NCBI RefSeq assembly: GCF_050948175.1
Contig: NW_027490135.1
Span: 434,001 to 498,000 of the forward strand
Origin: Xylocopa sonorina
Taxonomy: Eukaryota; Arthropoda; Insecta; Hymenoptera; Apidae
Direction: 5' to 3'
DNA length: 64,000 bases
The translations under genes and the position numbers were made by a program. This document shows positions 1-13,772 of the stretch, one piece after another (positions within the stretch are counted from its first letter, which is position 1; every line of letters starts with the position of its first letter). Below the pieces are notes generated by a model, which worked only from the letters and a program-made list of their open reading frames with translations, had not been told where the DNA came from and ran no database searches.

Positions 1-2339
1 GTTATGTATTCCTCGTCTACACTTCAAATGAATGTAAATGCGACACATCCTTGCTAGGAAATAGCGTCTGCAGATGTCTAGGTATCGTAGCAATAGTGTT
101 CTAATGCTTCTTAAAACGCGATATCGCAACTCATTTCTATGTTTCATGGTAAGATGTAATATGATTTGCGAAGTGTTATGTATTCCTCCCCTACACTTGA
201 AATGAATGTAAATGCGACACTTCCTTGCCAGGAAATAGCGTTTGCAAATGTCTACCTATCGTAGCAATAGCGTTCTAATGCTTCTTAATACGCGATATCG
301 CAACTCATTTCTATGTTTCATGGTAAGATGTAATATGATTTGCGAAGTGTTATGTATTCCTCATCTACACTTGAAATGAATGTAAATGCGACACTTCCTT
401 GCTAGGAAATAGCGTCTGCAGATATCTAGGTATCGTAGCAATAGAGTTCTAATGCTTCTTAAAACGCGATATCGCATCTCATTTCTATGTTTCATGGTGA
501 GATATAATATGATTTGCGAAGTGTTATGTATTCCTCCTCTGCACTTCAAATGAATGTAAATGCGACACTTCTTTGCAAGGAAATAGCGTTTGCAGATGTC
601 TACGTGTCGTAGCAATAGCTTTCTAATGCTTCTTAAAACGCGATATCGCACCACATTTCTATGTTTCATGCTAAGATATAATATGATTTGCGAAGTGTCA
701 TGTAATCCTCGTCAACACTTCAAATGAATCTAAATGCGACACTTCCTTGCTAGGAAATAGCGTCTGCAGATGTCTAGGTATAGTAGCAATAGAGCTCTAA
801 TGCTTCTTAAAACGCGATATAGCATCTCATTTCTATGTTTCATGGTAAGATGTAATATGATTTGCGAAGTGTTATGTATTCCTCGTCTACACTTCAAATG
901 AATGTAAATGCGACACTTCCTTGCTAGGAAATAGGGTCTGCAGATGTCTAGGTATCGTAGCAATAGAGTTCTAATGCTCCTTAAAACGCGATATCGCAAC
1001 TCATTTCTATTTTTCATGGTAAGATGTAATATGATTTGCGAAGTGTTATGTATTCCTCCTCTACACTTGAAATGAATGTAAATGCGACACTTTCTTGCTA
1101 GGAAATAGCGTCTGCAGATATCTAGGTATCGTAGCAATAGAGTTCTAATGCTTCTTAAAACGCGATATCGCATCTCATTTCTATGATTCATGGTAAGATG
1201 TAATAAGATTTGCGAAGTGTTATGTATTCCTCCTCAACACTTCAAATGAATGTAAATGCGACACTTCCTTGCCAGGAAATAGCGTTTGCAGATGTCTACG
1301 TATCGAAGAAATAGAGTTCAAATGCTTCTTAAAACGAGATATTGCATCTCATATCTATGTTTCATGATAAGATATAATATTCATTGTGAAGTGTTATGCA
1401 TTCCTCGTCTACGATTCAAATGAAAGTAAATGCGAGACTTCCTTGCAAGGAAATAACGACTGCAGATGTCTACGTATCGTAGCAATAGAGTTCATATGAT
1501 TCTTAAAACGCGATATCGCATCTCATTTCTATTTTTCATGGTAAGATATAAAATGATTTGCGAAGTGTTGTGTATTCCTCGTCTACACTTCAAATGAATG
1601 TGAATGCGATACTTCCTCGCTAGGAAAAAGCGTTTGCAGATGTCTACGTATCGTAGCAATAGCTTTCTAATGCTTCTTAAAACGCGATATCGCATCTCAT
1701 TTCTATGTTTCATGGTAAGATATAATATGATTTGCGAAGTGTCATGTATTCCTCCTCTACACCTCAAATGAATGTAAATGCGACACTTCCTTGCTAGGAA
1801 ATAGCGTCTGCAGATGTCTAGGTATCGTAGCAATAGAGCTCTAATGCTTCTTAAAACGCGATATCGCATCTCATTTCTATGTTTCATGGTAAGATATAAA
1901 ATGATTTGCGAAGTGTTATGTATTCCTCGTCTACACTTCAAATGAATGTGAATGCGATACTTCCTCGCTAGGAAATAGCGTTTGCAGATGTCTACGTATC
2001 GTAGCAATAGCTTTCTAATGCTTCTTAAAACGCGAAATCGCATCTCATTTCTATGTTTCATGGTAAGATATAATATTCTTTGCGAAGTGTTATGCATTCC
2101 TCGTCTACGATTCAAATGAAAGTAAATGCGACACTTCCTTGCAAGGAAATAGCGTTTACAGATGTCTACGTATCGTAGCAACAGAGATCATATGATTCTT
2201 AAAACGCGACATCGCATCTCATTTCTATGTTTCATGGTAAGATATAAAATGATTTGCGAAGTGTTATGCATTCCTCGTCTACACTTCAAATGAATGTGAA
2301 TGCGATACTTCCTCGCTAGGAAATAGCGTTTGCAGATGT

Positions 2340-2352
2340 CTACGTATCGTAG
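2340..2352. other. Short hairpin dyad CTACG-TAT-CGTAG
   Basis: Five-base inverted arms around a three-base centre at monomer positions 85-97. It is present in monomers of the TACG haplotype. In TAGG and TACC haplotypes one arm is changed and the dyad is lost. Its function is unknown. Confidence 0.7.
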
Positions 2353-2656
2353 CAATAGAGTTCTTATGATCCTTAAAACGCGATATCGCATCTCATTTCT
2401 ATGTTTCATGGTAAGATATAATATGATTTGCGAAGTGTTATGTATTCCTCGTCTACACTTCAAATTAATGTAAATGCGATACTTCCTTGCTAGGAAATAG
2501 CGTTTGCAGATGTCTACGTATCGTAGCAATAGAGTTCTTATGATTCTTAAAACGCGATATCGCATCTCATTTCTATGGTTCATGGTAAGATATAATACGA
2601 TTTGCGAAGTGTTATGTATTCCTCGTCTACACTTCAAATGAATGTAAATGCGACAC

Positions 2657-2670
2657 TTCCTTGCAAGGAA
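2657..2670. other. 14-bp perfect palindrome in a monomer (TTCCTTGCAAGGAA)
   Basis: This sequence equals its own reverse complement. It sits at monomer positions 54-67 and recurs in many monomers. Other monomers have TTGCTAGGAA or TCGCTAGGAA, which break the symmetry by one or two bases, and three monomers have the alternative perfect palindrome TTCCTAGCTAGGAA (37,972; 39,712; 44,580). A protein-binding role is possible but only inferred. Confidence 0.8.
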
Positions 2671-4660
2671 ATAGCGTTTGCAGATGTCTACCTATCGTAT
2701 CAATAGAATTCTAATGCTTCTTAAAACGCGATATCGCATCTCATTTCTATGTTTCATGGTACGATATAATATGATTTGCGACGTGTTATGTATTCCTCGT
2801 CTACACTTCAAATGAATGTGAAGGCGACACTTGCTCGCTAGGAAATAGCGTTTGCAGATGTCTACGTATCGTAGCAATAGAGTTCATATGACTCTTAAAA
2901 CGCGATATCGCATCTCATTTCTATGTTTCATGGTAAGATATAACATGATCTGCGAAGTGTTATGTATTCCTCGTCTACACATCAAATGAATGTGAATGCG
3001 ATACTACCTCGCTAGGAAATAGCGTTTGCAGATGTGTACGTATCGTAGCAATAGCTTTCTAATGCTTCTTAAAACGCGATATCGCATCTCATTTCTACGT
3101 TTCATGGTAAGATATAATATGATTTGCGAAGTGTTATGTATTCCTCGTCTACACTTCAAATGAATGTAAATGCGACACTTCCTTGCAAGGAAATAGCGTT
3201 TGCAGATGTCTACGTATCGAAGCAATAGTGTTCAAATGCTTGTTAAAACGAGGTATTGCATCTCATATCTATGTTTCATGATAAGATATAATATTCATTG
3301 CGAAGTGTTATGCATTCCTCGTCTACGATTCAAATGAAAGTAAATGCGAGACTTCCTTGCAAGGAAATAACGACTGCAGATGTCTACGTATCGTAGCAGT
3401 AGAGTTCATATGATTCTTAAAACGCGATATCGCATCTCATTTCTATTTTTCATGGTAAGATATAAAATGATTTGCGAAGTGTTGTGTATTCCTCGTCTAC
3501 ACTTCAAATGAATGTGAATGCGATACTTCCTCGCTAGGAAATAGCGTTTGCAGATGTCTACGTATCGTAGCAATAGCTTTCTAATGCTTCTTAAAACGCG
3601 ATATCGCATCTCATTTCTATGTTTCATGGTAAGATATAATATGATTTGCGAAGTGTCATGTATTCCTCCTCTACACCTCAAATGAATGTAAATGCGACAC
3701 TTCCTTACTAGGAAATAGCGTCTGCAGATGTCTAGGTATCGTAGCGATAGTGTTCTAATGCTTCTTAAAACGCGATATCGCATCTCATTTCTATGTTTCA
3801 TGGTAAGATATAATATGATTTGAGAAGTGTTATGTATTCCTCGTCTACACTTCAAATGAATGTAAATGCGACACTTCCTTGCTAGGAAATAGCGTCTACA
3901 GATGACCAGGTATCGTAGCAATAGAGTTCTAATGCTTCTTAAAACGCGACATCGCATCTCATTTCTATGTTTCATGGTAAGATGTAATATGATTTGCGAA
4001 GTGTTATGTATTCCTCCTCTACACTTGAAATGAATGTAAATGCGACACTTCCTTGCAAGGAAATAGCGTTTGCAGATGTCTACGTATCGAAGCAATAGAG
4101 TTCAAATGCTTCTTAAAACGAGATATTGCATCTCATTTCTATGTTTCATGGTAAGATATAATATGATTTGCGAAGTTTTATGTATTCCTCGTCTACACTT
4201 CAAATGAATGTAAATACGACACTTCCTTGCAAGGGAATAGCGTTTGCAGATGTCTACCTATCGTAGCAATAGAATTCTAATGCTTCTTAAAACGCGATAT
4301 CGCATCTCATTTCTATGTTTCATGGTAAGATATAATATAATTTGCGAAGTGTTATGTATTCCTCGTCTACACTTCAAATGAATGTGAATGCGACATTTCC
4401 TCGCTAGGAAATAGCGTTTGCAGATGTTTACGTATCGTAGCAATAGAGTTCATATGATTCTTAAAACGCGATATCGCATCTCATTTCTATGTTTCATGGT
4501 AAGATATAACATGATTTGCGAAGTGTTATGTATTCCTCGTCTACACTTCAAATGAATGTGAATGCGATACTTCCTCGCTAGGAAATAGCGATTGTAGATG
4601 TCTACGTATCGCAGCAATAGCTTTCTAATGCTTCTTAAAACGCGATATCGCATCTCATAT

Positions 4661-5568
4661 CTATGTTTCATGATAAGATATAATATTCATTGCGAAGTGT
4701 TATGCATTCCTCGTCTACGATTCAAACGAAAGTAAATGCGAGACTTCCTTGCAAGGAAATAACGACTGCAGATGTCTACGTATCGTAGCAATAGAGATCA
4801 TATGCTTCTTAAAACGCGATATCGCATCTCATTTCTATGTTTCATGGTAAGATGTAATATGATTTGCGAAGTGTTATGTATTCCTCCTCTACACTTCAAA
4901 TGAATGTAAATGCGACACTTCCTTGCCAGGAACTAGCGTTTGCAAATGTCTACCTATCGTAGCAATAATGTTCTAATGCTTCTTAAAACGCGAAATCGCA
5001 TCTCATTTCTATGTTTCATGATAAGATATAATATTCATTGCGAAGTGTTATGCATTCCTCGTCTACGATTCAAATGAAAGTAAATGCGACACTTCCTTGC
5101 AAGGAAATAGCGTTTACAGATGTCTACGTATCGTAGCAACAGAGATCATATGATTCTTAAAATGCGACATCGCATCTCATTTCTATGTCTCATGGTAAGA
5201 TATAAAATGATTTGCGAAGTATTATGTATTCCTCGTCTACACTTCAAATGAATGTGAATGCGATACTTCCTCGCTAGGAAATAGCGTTTGCAGATGTCTA
5301 CGTATTGTAGCAATAGAGATCTTATGATTCTTAAAACGCGATATCGCATCTCATTTCTATGTTTCATGGTAAGATATAATATGATTTGCGAAGTGTTATG
5401 TATTCCTCGTCTACACTTCAAATTAATGTAAATGCGATACTTCCTTGCTAGGAAATAGCGTTTGCAGATGTCTACGTATCGTAGCTATAGAGTTCTTATG
5501 ATTCTTAAAACGCGATATCGCATCGCATTTCTATGGTTCATGGTAAGATATAATACGATTTGCGAAGT
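4661..5568. repeat. A1-specific tail of about five monomers
   Basis: This stretch joins A1 to A2 and has no collinear partner after A2. It is made of A-type monomers: the CTACGATTC variant near 4,715 and 5,065, a TTGCCAGGAACTAG unit near 4,922 resembling one near 225, and units reading TGCAAATG. It contains no gene or other feature. Confidence 0.8.
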
Positions 5569-8500
5569 GTTATGTATTCCTCGTCTACACTTCAAAGGAA
5601 TGTAAATGCGACACTTCCTTGCTAGTAAATAGCGTCTGCAGATGTCTAGGTATCGTAGCAATAGTGTTCTAATGCTTCTTAAAACGCGATATCGCAACTC
5701 ATTTCTATGTTTCATGGTAAGATGTAATATGATTTGCGAAGTGTTATGTATTCCTCCCCTACACTTGAAATGAATGTAAATGCGACACTTCCTTGCCAGG
5801 AAATAGCGTTTGCAAATGTCTACCTATCGTAGCAATAGCGTTCTAATGCTTCTTAAAACGCGATATCGCAACTCATTTCTATGTTTCATGGTAAGATGTA
5901 ATATGATTTGCGAAGTGTTATGTATTCCTCATCTACACTTGAAATGAATGTAAATGCGACACTTCCTTGCTAGGAAATAGCGTCTGCAGATATCTAGGTA
6001 TCGTAGCAATAGAGTTCTAATGCTTCTTAAAACGCGATATCGCATCTCATTTCTATGTTTCATGGTGAGATATAATATGATTTGCGAAGTGTTATGTATT
6101 CCTCCTCTGCACTTCAAATGAATGTAAATGCGACACTTCTTTGCAAGGAAATAGCGTTTGCAGATGTCTACGTGTCGTAGCAATAGCTTTCTAATGCTTC
6201 TTAAAACGCGATATCGCACCACATTTCTATGTTTCATGCTAAGATATAATATGATTTGCGAAGTGTCATGTATTCCTCGTCTACACTTCAAATGAATCTA
6301 AATGCGACACTTCCTTGCTAGGAAATAGCGTCTGCAGATGTCTAGGTATAGTAGCAATAGAGCTCTAATGCTTCTTAAAACGCGATATAGCATCTCATTT
6401 CTATGTTTCATGGTAAGATGTAATATGATTTGCGAAGTGTTATGTATTCCTCGTCTACACTTCAAATGAATGTAAATGCGACACTTCCTTGCTAGGAAAT
6501 AGGGTCTGCAGATGTCTAGGTATCGTAGCAATAGAGTTCTAATGCTCCTTAAAACGCGATATCGCAACTCATTTCTATTTTTCATGGTAAGATGTAATAT
6601 GATTTGCGAAGTGTTATGTATTCCTCCTCTACACTTGAAATGAATGTAAATGCGACACTTTCTTGCTAGGAAATAGCGTCTGCAGATATCTAGGTATCGT
6701 AGCAATAGAGTTCTAATGCTTCTTAAAACGCGATATCGCATCTCATTTCTATGATTCATGGTAAGATGTAATAAGATTTGCGAAGTGTTATGTATTCCTC
6801 CTCAACACTTCAAATGAATGTAAATGCGACACTTCCTTGCCAGGAAATAGCGTTTGCAGATGTCTACGTATCGAAGCAATAGAGTTCAAATGCTTCTTAA
6901 AACGAGATATTGCATCTCATATCTATGTTTCATGATAAGATATAATATTCATTGTGAAGTGTTATGCATTCCTCGTCTACGATTCAAATGAAAGTAAATG
7001 CGAGACTTCCTTGCAAGGAAATAACGACTGCAGATGTCTACGTATCGTAGCAATAGAGTTCATATGATTCTTAAAACGCGATATCGCATCTCATTTCTAT
7101 TTTTCATGGTAAGATATAAAATGATTTGCGAAGTGTTGTGTATTCCTCGTCTACACTTCAAATGAATGTGAATGCGATACTTCCTCGCTAGGAAATAGCG
7201 TTTGCAGATGTCTACGTATCGTAGCAATAGCTTTCTAATGCTTCTTAAAACGCGATATCGCATCTCATTTCTATGTTTCATGGTAAGATATAATATGATT
7301 TGCGAAGTGTCATGTATTCCTCCTCTACACCTCAAATGAATGTAAATGCGACACTTCCTTGCTAGGAAATAGCGTCTGCAGATGTCTAGGTATCGTAGCA
7401 ATAGAGCTCTAATGCTTCTTAAAACGCGATATCGCATCTCATTTCTATGTTTCATGGTAAGATATAAAATGATTTGCGAAGTGTTATGTATTCCTCGTCT
7501 ACACTTCAAATGAATGTGAATGCGATACTTCCTCGCTAGGAAATAGCGTTTGCAGATGTCTACGTATCGTAGCAATAGCTTTCTAATGCTTCTTAAAACG
7601 CGAAATCGCATCTCATTTCTATGTTTCATGGTAAGATATAATATTCTTTGCGAAGTGTTATGCATTCCTCGTCTACGATTCAAATGAAAGTAAATGCGAC
7701 ACTTCCTTGCAAGGAAATAGCGTTTACAGATGTCTACGTATCGTAGCAACAGAGATCATATGATTCTTAAAACGCGACATCGCATCTCATTTCTATGTTT
7801 CATGGTAAGATATAAAATGATTTGCGAAGTGTTATGTATTCCTCGTCTACACTTCAAATGAATGTGAATGCGATACTTCCTCGCTAGGAAATAGCGTTTG
7901 CAGATGTCTACGTATCGTAGCAATAGAGTTCTTATGATCCTTAAAACGCGATATCGCATCTCATTTCTATGTTTCATGGTAAGATATAATATGATTTGCG
8001 AAGTGTTATGTATTCCTCGTCTACACTTCAAATTAATGTAAATGCGATACTTCCTTGCTAGGAAATAGCGTTTGCAGATGTCTACGTATCGTAGCAATAG
8101 AGTTCTTATGATTCTTAAAACGCGATATCGCATCTCATTTCTATGGTTCATGGTAAGATATAATACGATTTGCGAAGTGTTATGTATTCCTCGTCTACAC
8201 TTCAAATGAATGTAAATGCGACACTTCCTTGCAAGGAAATAGCGTTTGCAGATGTCTACCTATCGTAGCAATAGAATTCTAATGCTTCTTAAAACGCGAT
8301 ATCGCATCTCATTTCTATGTTTCATGGTACGATATAATATGATTTGCGACGTGTTATGTATTCCTCGTCTACACTTCAAATGAATGTGAAGGCGACACTT
8401 CCTCGCTAGGAAATAGCGTTTGCAGATGTCTACGTATCGTAGCAATAGAGTTCATATGATTCTTAAAACGCGATATCGCATCTCATTTCTATGTTTCATG

Positions 8501-10750
8501 GTAAGATATAACATGATCTGCGAAGTGTTATGTATTCCTCGTCTACACATCAAATGAATGTGAATGCGATACTACCTCGCTAGGAAATAGCGTTTGCAGA
8601 TGTGTACGTATCGTAGCAATAGCTTTCTAATGCTTCTTAAAACGCGATATCGCATCTCATTTCTACGTTTCATGGTAAGATATAATATGATTTGCGAAGT
8701 GTTATGTATTCCTCGTCTACACTTCAAATGAATGTAAATGCGACACTTCCTTGCAAGGAAATAGCGTTTGCAGATGTCTACGTATCGAAGCAATAGTGTT
8801 CAAATGCTTGTTAAAACGAGGTATTGCATCTCATATCTATGTTTCATGATAAGATATAATATTCATGGCGATGTGTTATGCATTCCTCGTCTACGATTCA
8901 AATGAATGTAAATGCGACACTTCCTTGCAAGGAAATAGCGTTTGCAGATGTCTACGTATCGTAGCAATAGAGTTCTTATGATTCTTAAAACGCGATATCG
9001 CATCTCATTTCTATGGTTCATGGTAAGATATAATACGATTTGCGAAGTGTTATGTATTCCTCGTCTATACTTCAAATGAATGTAAATGCGACACTTCCTT
9101 GCTAGGAAATAGCGTTTGCAGATGTCTACCTATCGTAGCAATAGAATTCTAATGCTTCTTAAAACGCGATATCGCATCTCATTTCTATGTTTCATGGTAA
9201 GATATAATATAATTTGCGAAGTGTTATGTATTCCTCGTCTACCCTTCAAATGAATGTGAATGCGATACTTCCTTGCAAGGAAATAGCGTTTGCAGATGTC
9301 TACGTATCGAAGCAATAGAGTTCAAATGCTTCTTAAAACGAGATATTGCATCTCATATCTATGTTTCATGATAAGATATAATATTCATTGCGAAGTGTTA
9401 TGCATTCCTCGTCTACGATTCAAATGAAAGTAAATGCGAGACTTCCTTGCAAGGAAATAACGACTGCAGATATCTACGTATCGTAGCAGTAGAGTTCATA
9501 TGATTCTTAAAACGCTATATCGCATCTCATTTCTATTTTTCATGGTAAGATATAAAATGATTTGCGAAGTGTTGTGTATTCCTCGTCTACACTTCAAATG
9601 AATGTGAATGCGATACTTCCTCGCTAGGAAATAGCGTTTGCAGATGTCTACGTATCGTAGCAATAGCTTTCTAATGCTTCTTAAAACGCGATATCGCATC
9701 TCATTTCTATGTTTCATGGTAAGATATAATATGATTTGCGAAGTGTCATGTATTCCTCCTCTACACCTCAAATGAATGTAAATGCGACACTTCCTTACTA
9801 GGAAATAGCGTCTGCAGATGTCTAGGTATCGTAGCGATAGTGTTCTAATGCTTCTTAAAACGCGATATCGCATCTCATTTCTATGTTTCATGGTAAGATA
9901 TAATATGATTTGAGAAGTGTTATGTATTCCTCGTCTACACTTCAAATGAATGTAAATGCGACACTTCCTTGCTAGGAAATAGCGTCTACAGATGTCCAGG
10001 TATCGTAGCAATAGAGTTCTAATGCTTCTTAAAACGCGATATCGCATCTCATTTCTATGTTTCATGGTAAGATGTAATATGATTTACGAAGTGTTATGTA
10101 TTCCTCCTCTACACTTGAAATGAATGTAAATGCGACACTTCCTTGCAAGGAAATAGCGTTTGCAGATGTCTACGTATCGAAGCAATAGAGTTCAAATGCT
10201 TCTTAAAACGAGATATTGCATCTCATTTCTATGTTTCATGGTAAGATATAATATGATTTGCGAAGTTTTATGTATTCCTCGTCTACACTTCAAATGAATG
10301 TAAATACGACACTTCCTTGCAAGGGAATAGCGTTTGCAGATGTCTACCTATCGTAGCAATAGAATTCTAATGCTTCTTAAAACGCGATATCGCATCTCAT
10401 TTCTATGTTTCATGGTAAGATATAATATAATTTGCGAAGTGTTATGTATTCCTCGTCTACACTTCAAATGAATGTGAATGCGACATTTCCTCGCTAGGAA
10501 ATAGCGTTTGCAGATGTTTACGTATCGTAGCAATAGAGTTCATATGATTCTTAAAACGCGATATCGCATCTCATTTCTATGTTTCATGGTAAGATATAAC
10601 ATGATTTGCGAAGTGTTATGTATTCCTCGTCTACACTTCAAATGAATGTGAATGCGATACTTCCTCGCTAGGAAATAGCGATTGTAGATGTCTACGTATC
10701 GTAGCAATAGCTTTCTAATGCTTCTTAAAACGCGATATCGCATCTCATTT
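5569..10750. repeat. Higher-order repeat A, copy A2 with internal insertion
   Basis: This is the second copy of the 32-monomer unit. It aligns to A1 at offset 5,568 up to about 8,862, and at offset 6,090 from about 9,385 to 10,750. Rare shared variants confirm common descent, such as TAGGGTCTGC (about 930 and 6,500), GTCATGTATTCCTCCTC (about 1,740 and 7,310) and TTACTAGG (about 3,706 and 9,796). Homology ends where A1 switches to the ATATCTATG/ATTCATTG monomer (about 4,660) while A2 keeps a normal monomer. A2 lacks the counterpart of the last five or so monomers of A1. Confidence 0.92.
8863..9384. repeat. Three-monomer (522-bp) insertion in HOR copy A2
   Basis: The offset between A1 and A2 changes from 5,568 to 6,090 across this stretch, a gain of exactly three monomers. 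The entry point reads TTCATGGCGATGTG instead of TTCATTGCGAAGTG. The monomers inside resemble others of region A: CGATTCAAATG followed by normal GAATG, then TCTATACTTC, then CTACCCTTC. This fits unequal exchange or local amplification in register rather than insertion of foreign DNA. Confidence 0.85.
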
Positions 10751-12117
10751 CTATGTTTCATGGTAAGATATAATATGATTTGCGAAGTGTCATGTATTCC
10801 TCGTCTACACTTCAAATGAATGTAAATGCGACACTTCCTTGCTAGGAAATAGCGTCTGCAGATGTCTAGGTATCGTAGCCATAGAGTTCAAATGCTTCTT
10901 AAAACGAGATATTGCATCTCATATCTATATTTCTTGATAAGATATAATATTCATTGCGAAGTGTTATGTATTCCTCATCTACACTTCAAATGAATGTAAA
11001 TGCGACACTTCCTTGCAAAGAAATAGCGTTTGCAGATGTCTACGTATCGTAGCAATAGATTTCTAATGCTTCTTAAAACGCGATATCGCATCTCATTTCA
11101 ATGTTTCATGGTAAGATATAATATGATTTGCGAAGTGTTATGTATTCCTCGTCTACACTTCAAATGAATGTAAATGCGACATTTACTTGCTAGGAAATAG
11201 CGTTTGCAGATGTCTACCTATCGTAGCAATAGAGTTCTAATGCTTCTTGAAACGCGATATCGCATCTCATTTCTATGTTTCATGGTAGGATATAATATGA
11301 TTTGCGAAGTGCTATGTATTCCTCGTCTACACTTCATATGAATGTGAATGCGACACTTCCTCGCTAGGAAATAGCGTTTGCAGATGTCTACGTATCGTAG
11401 CAATAGTGTTCTTATGATCCTTACAACGCGATATCGTATCTCATTTCTATGTTTCATGGTAAGATATAATATGGTTTGCGAAGTGTTATGTATTCCTCGT
11501 CTACACTTCAAATGAAGGTAAATGCGACACTTCCTTGCAAGGAAATAGGGTGTGCAGATGTCTACGTATCCTAGCAATGCAGTTCTTATGATTCTTAAAA
11601 ACGCGATATCGATCTCAATTCTATGTTTCATGGTAAGATGTAATATGGTTTGCGAAGTGATATGTATTCCTCGTCTACACTTCAAATGAATGTAAATGCG
11701 ACACTTCCTTGCAAAGAAATAGCGTTTGCAGATGTCTACGTATCATAGCAATAGATTTCTAATGCCTCTTAAAACGCGATATCGCATCTCACTTCCATGT
11801 TTCATGGTAAGATATAATATGATTTGCGAAGTGTTGTGTATTCCTCGTCTACACTTCATATGAATGTTAATGCGACACTTCCTTGCTAGGAAATAGCGTC
11901 TGCAGATGTCTAGGTATCGTAGCCATAGAGTTCAAATGCTTCTTAAAACGAGATATTGCATCTCATATCTATGTTTCTTGATAAGATATAATATTCATTG
12001 CGAAGTGTTATGCATTCCTCATCTACGATTCAAATGAATGTAAATGCGACACTTCCTTGCAAGGAAATAGCGTTTGCAGATGTCTACGTATTGTAGCAAT
12101 AGAGTTTTTATGATTCT
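10751..12117. repeat. Transition zone between HOR A and HOR B
   Basis: About eight mixed monomers with features of both neighbours. A rare haplotype (TCGTAGCCATAGAG followed by AACGAGATATTGC and TTTCTTGATAAG) occurs near 10,877 and again 1,044 bp (6 x 174) later near 11,921, so a 6-monomer duplication lies inside. Near 11,596-11,615 one monomer has a balanced +1/-1 change (AAAAACGCGATATCGATC). B-type marks such as TTGCAAAGAAATAG first appear here. Confidence 0.82.
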
Positions 12118-12890
12118 TAAAACGCGATATCGCATCTCATTTCTATGTTTCATGGTAAGATATAATATGATTTGCGAAGTGTTATGTATTCCTCATCTAC
12201 ACTTCAAATGAATGTAAATGCGACATTTCCTTGCTAGGAAATAGCGTCTGCAGATGTCTAGGTATCGTAGCAATAGTGTTCTAATGCTTCTTAAAACGCG
12301 ATAACGCATCTTATTTCCATGTTTCATGGTAAGATATTATATGGTTTGCGAAGTGTTATGTATTCCTCGTCTACACTTCAAATGAATGTGAATGCGACAC
12401 TTCCTTGCAAGGAAATGGCATTTGCATATGTCTACCTATCGTAGCAATAGAGTTCTAATGCTTCTTAAAACGCGATATCGCATCTCATTTCTATGTTTCA
12501 TGGTAAGATATAATATGATTTGCGAAGTGTAATGTATTCCTCGGCTACACTTCAAATGAATGTAAATGCGACACTTCCTTGCAAAGAAATAGCGTTTGCA
12601 GATGTCTACGTATCGTAGCAATAGATTTCTAATGCTTCTTAAAACGCGATATCGCACCTCATTTCTATCTTTCATGGTAAGATATAATATGATTTGCGAA
12701 GTTCTATGCATTCCTCGTCTACACTTCATATGAGTGTTAATGCGACACTTCCTTGCAAGGAAAGAGCGTTTGCAGATGTCTACGTATCGTAGCAATAGAG
12801 TTCAAATGCTTCGAAAAACGCGATATCGCATCTCATTTCTGTGTTTCATGGTAAGCTATAATATGATTTGCGAAGTGTGTGTATTCCACG

Positions 12891-13772
12891 TCAACACTTC
12901 AAATGAATGTAAATGCGACACTTCCTTGCTAGGAAATAGCGTCTGCAGATGTCTAGGTATCGTAGCGATAGAGTTCTAATGCTTCTTAAAGCGCGACATC
13001 GCACCTCATTTCTATGTTTCATGGTAAGATATAATATGATTTGCGAAGTGTTATGTATTCCACGTCTACACTTCAAATGAATGTAAATGCGACACTTCCT
13101 TGCAAAGAAATAGCGTTAGCAGATGTCTACGTATCGTAGCAATATTGTTCTTATGATCCTTACAACGCGATATCGTATCTCATTTCTATGTTTCATGGTA
13201 AGATATAATATGATATGCGAAGTGTTATGTATTCCTCGTCTACACTTCAAATGAATGTAAATGCGACACTTCCTTGCTAGGAAATAGCGTCTGCAGATGT
13301 CTAGGTATCGTAGCGATAGAGTTCTAATGCTTCTTAAAGCGCGACATCGCACCTCATTTCTATGTTTCATGGTAAGATATAATATGATTTGCGAAGTGTT
13401 ATGTATTCCACGTCTACACTTCAAATGAATGTAAATGCGACAATTCCTCGCTAGGAAATAGCGTTTGCAGATGTCTACGTATCGTAGCAATAGTGTTCTT
13501 ATGATCCTTACAACGCGATATCGTATCTCATTTCTATGTTTCATGGTAAGATATAATATGATATGCGAAGTGTTATGTATTCCTCGTCTACACTTCAAAT
13601 GAATGTAAATGCGACACTTCCTTGCTAGGAAATAGCGTCTGCAGATGTCTAGGTATCGTAGCGATAGAGTTCTAATGCTTCTTAAAGCGCGACATCGCAC
13701 CTCATTTCTATGTTTCATGGTAAGATATAATATGATTTGCGAAGTGTTATGTATTCCACGTCTACACTTCAA
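12891..13772. repeat. 348-bp dimeric sub-array inside HOR B1
   Basis: Two monomer haplotypes alternate here, giving a 348-bp period. One reads TCTGCAGATGTCTAGG with TAGCGATAG and AAAGCGCGACATCGC. The other reads GCAGATGTCTACG with TTACAACGCGATATCGTATC. The same dimers recur at 14,697-15,512, and in B2 at 17,762-18,643 and 19,568-20,383. The dimer therefore predates the 28-monomer unit and was amplified within it. Confidence 0.88.

Larger units (their letters stand above)
1..5568. repeat. Higher-order repeat A, copy A1 (32 monomers)
   Basis: Bases 1 to about 3,295 recur 5,568 bp (32 x 174) downstream with only scattered substitutions. Examples are AATACGCG versus AAAACGCG near 288, CGAAGAAA versus CGAAGCAA near 1,311, and GTATCAAT versus GTAGCAAT near 2,698. 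Bases about 3,296-4,660 match at an offset of 6,090 bp (35 x 174) because copy A2 has three extra monomers. A-type monomers include a distinctive variant reading ATTCATTG before CGAAGTG and CTACGATTCAAATG after it, for example near 1,378, 3,290 and 4,685. There are no net indels in this stretch, as the 174-bp landmark stays in phase. Confidence 0.93.

Noticed and set aside
8863..9384. Foreign insertion in HOR copy A2
   Set aside because: The extra 522 bp are exactly three ordinary region-A monomers in register.
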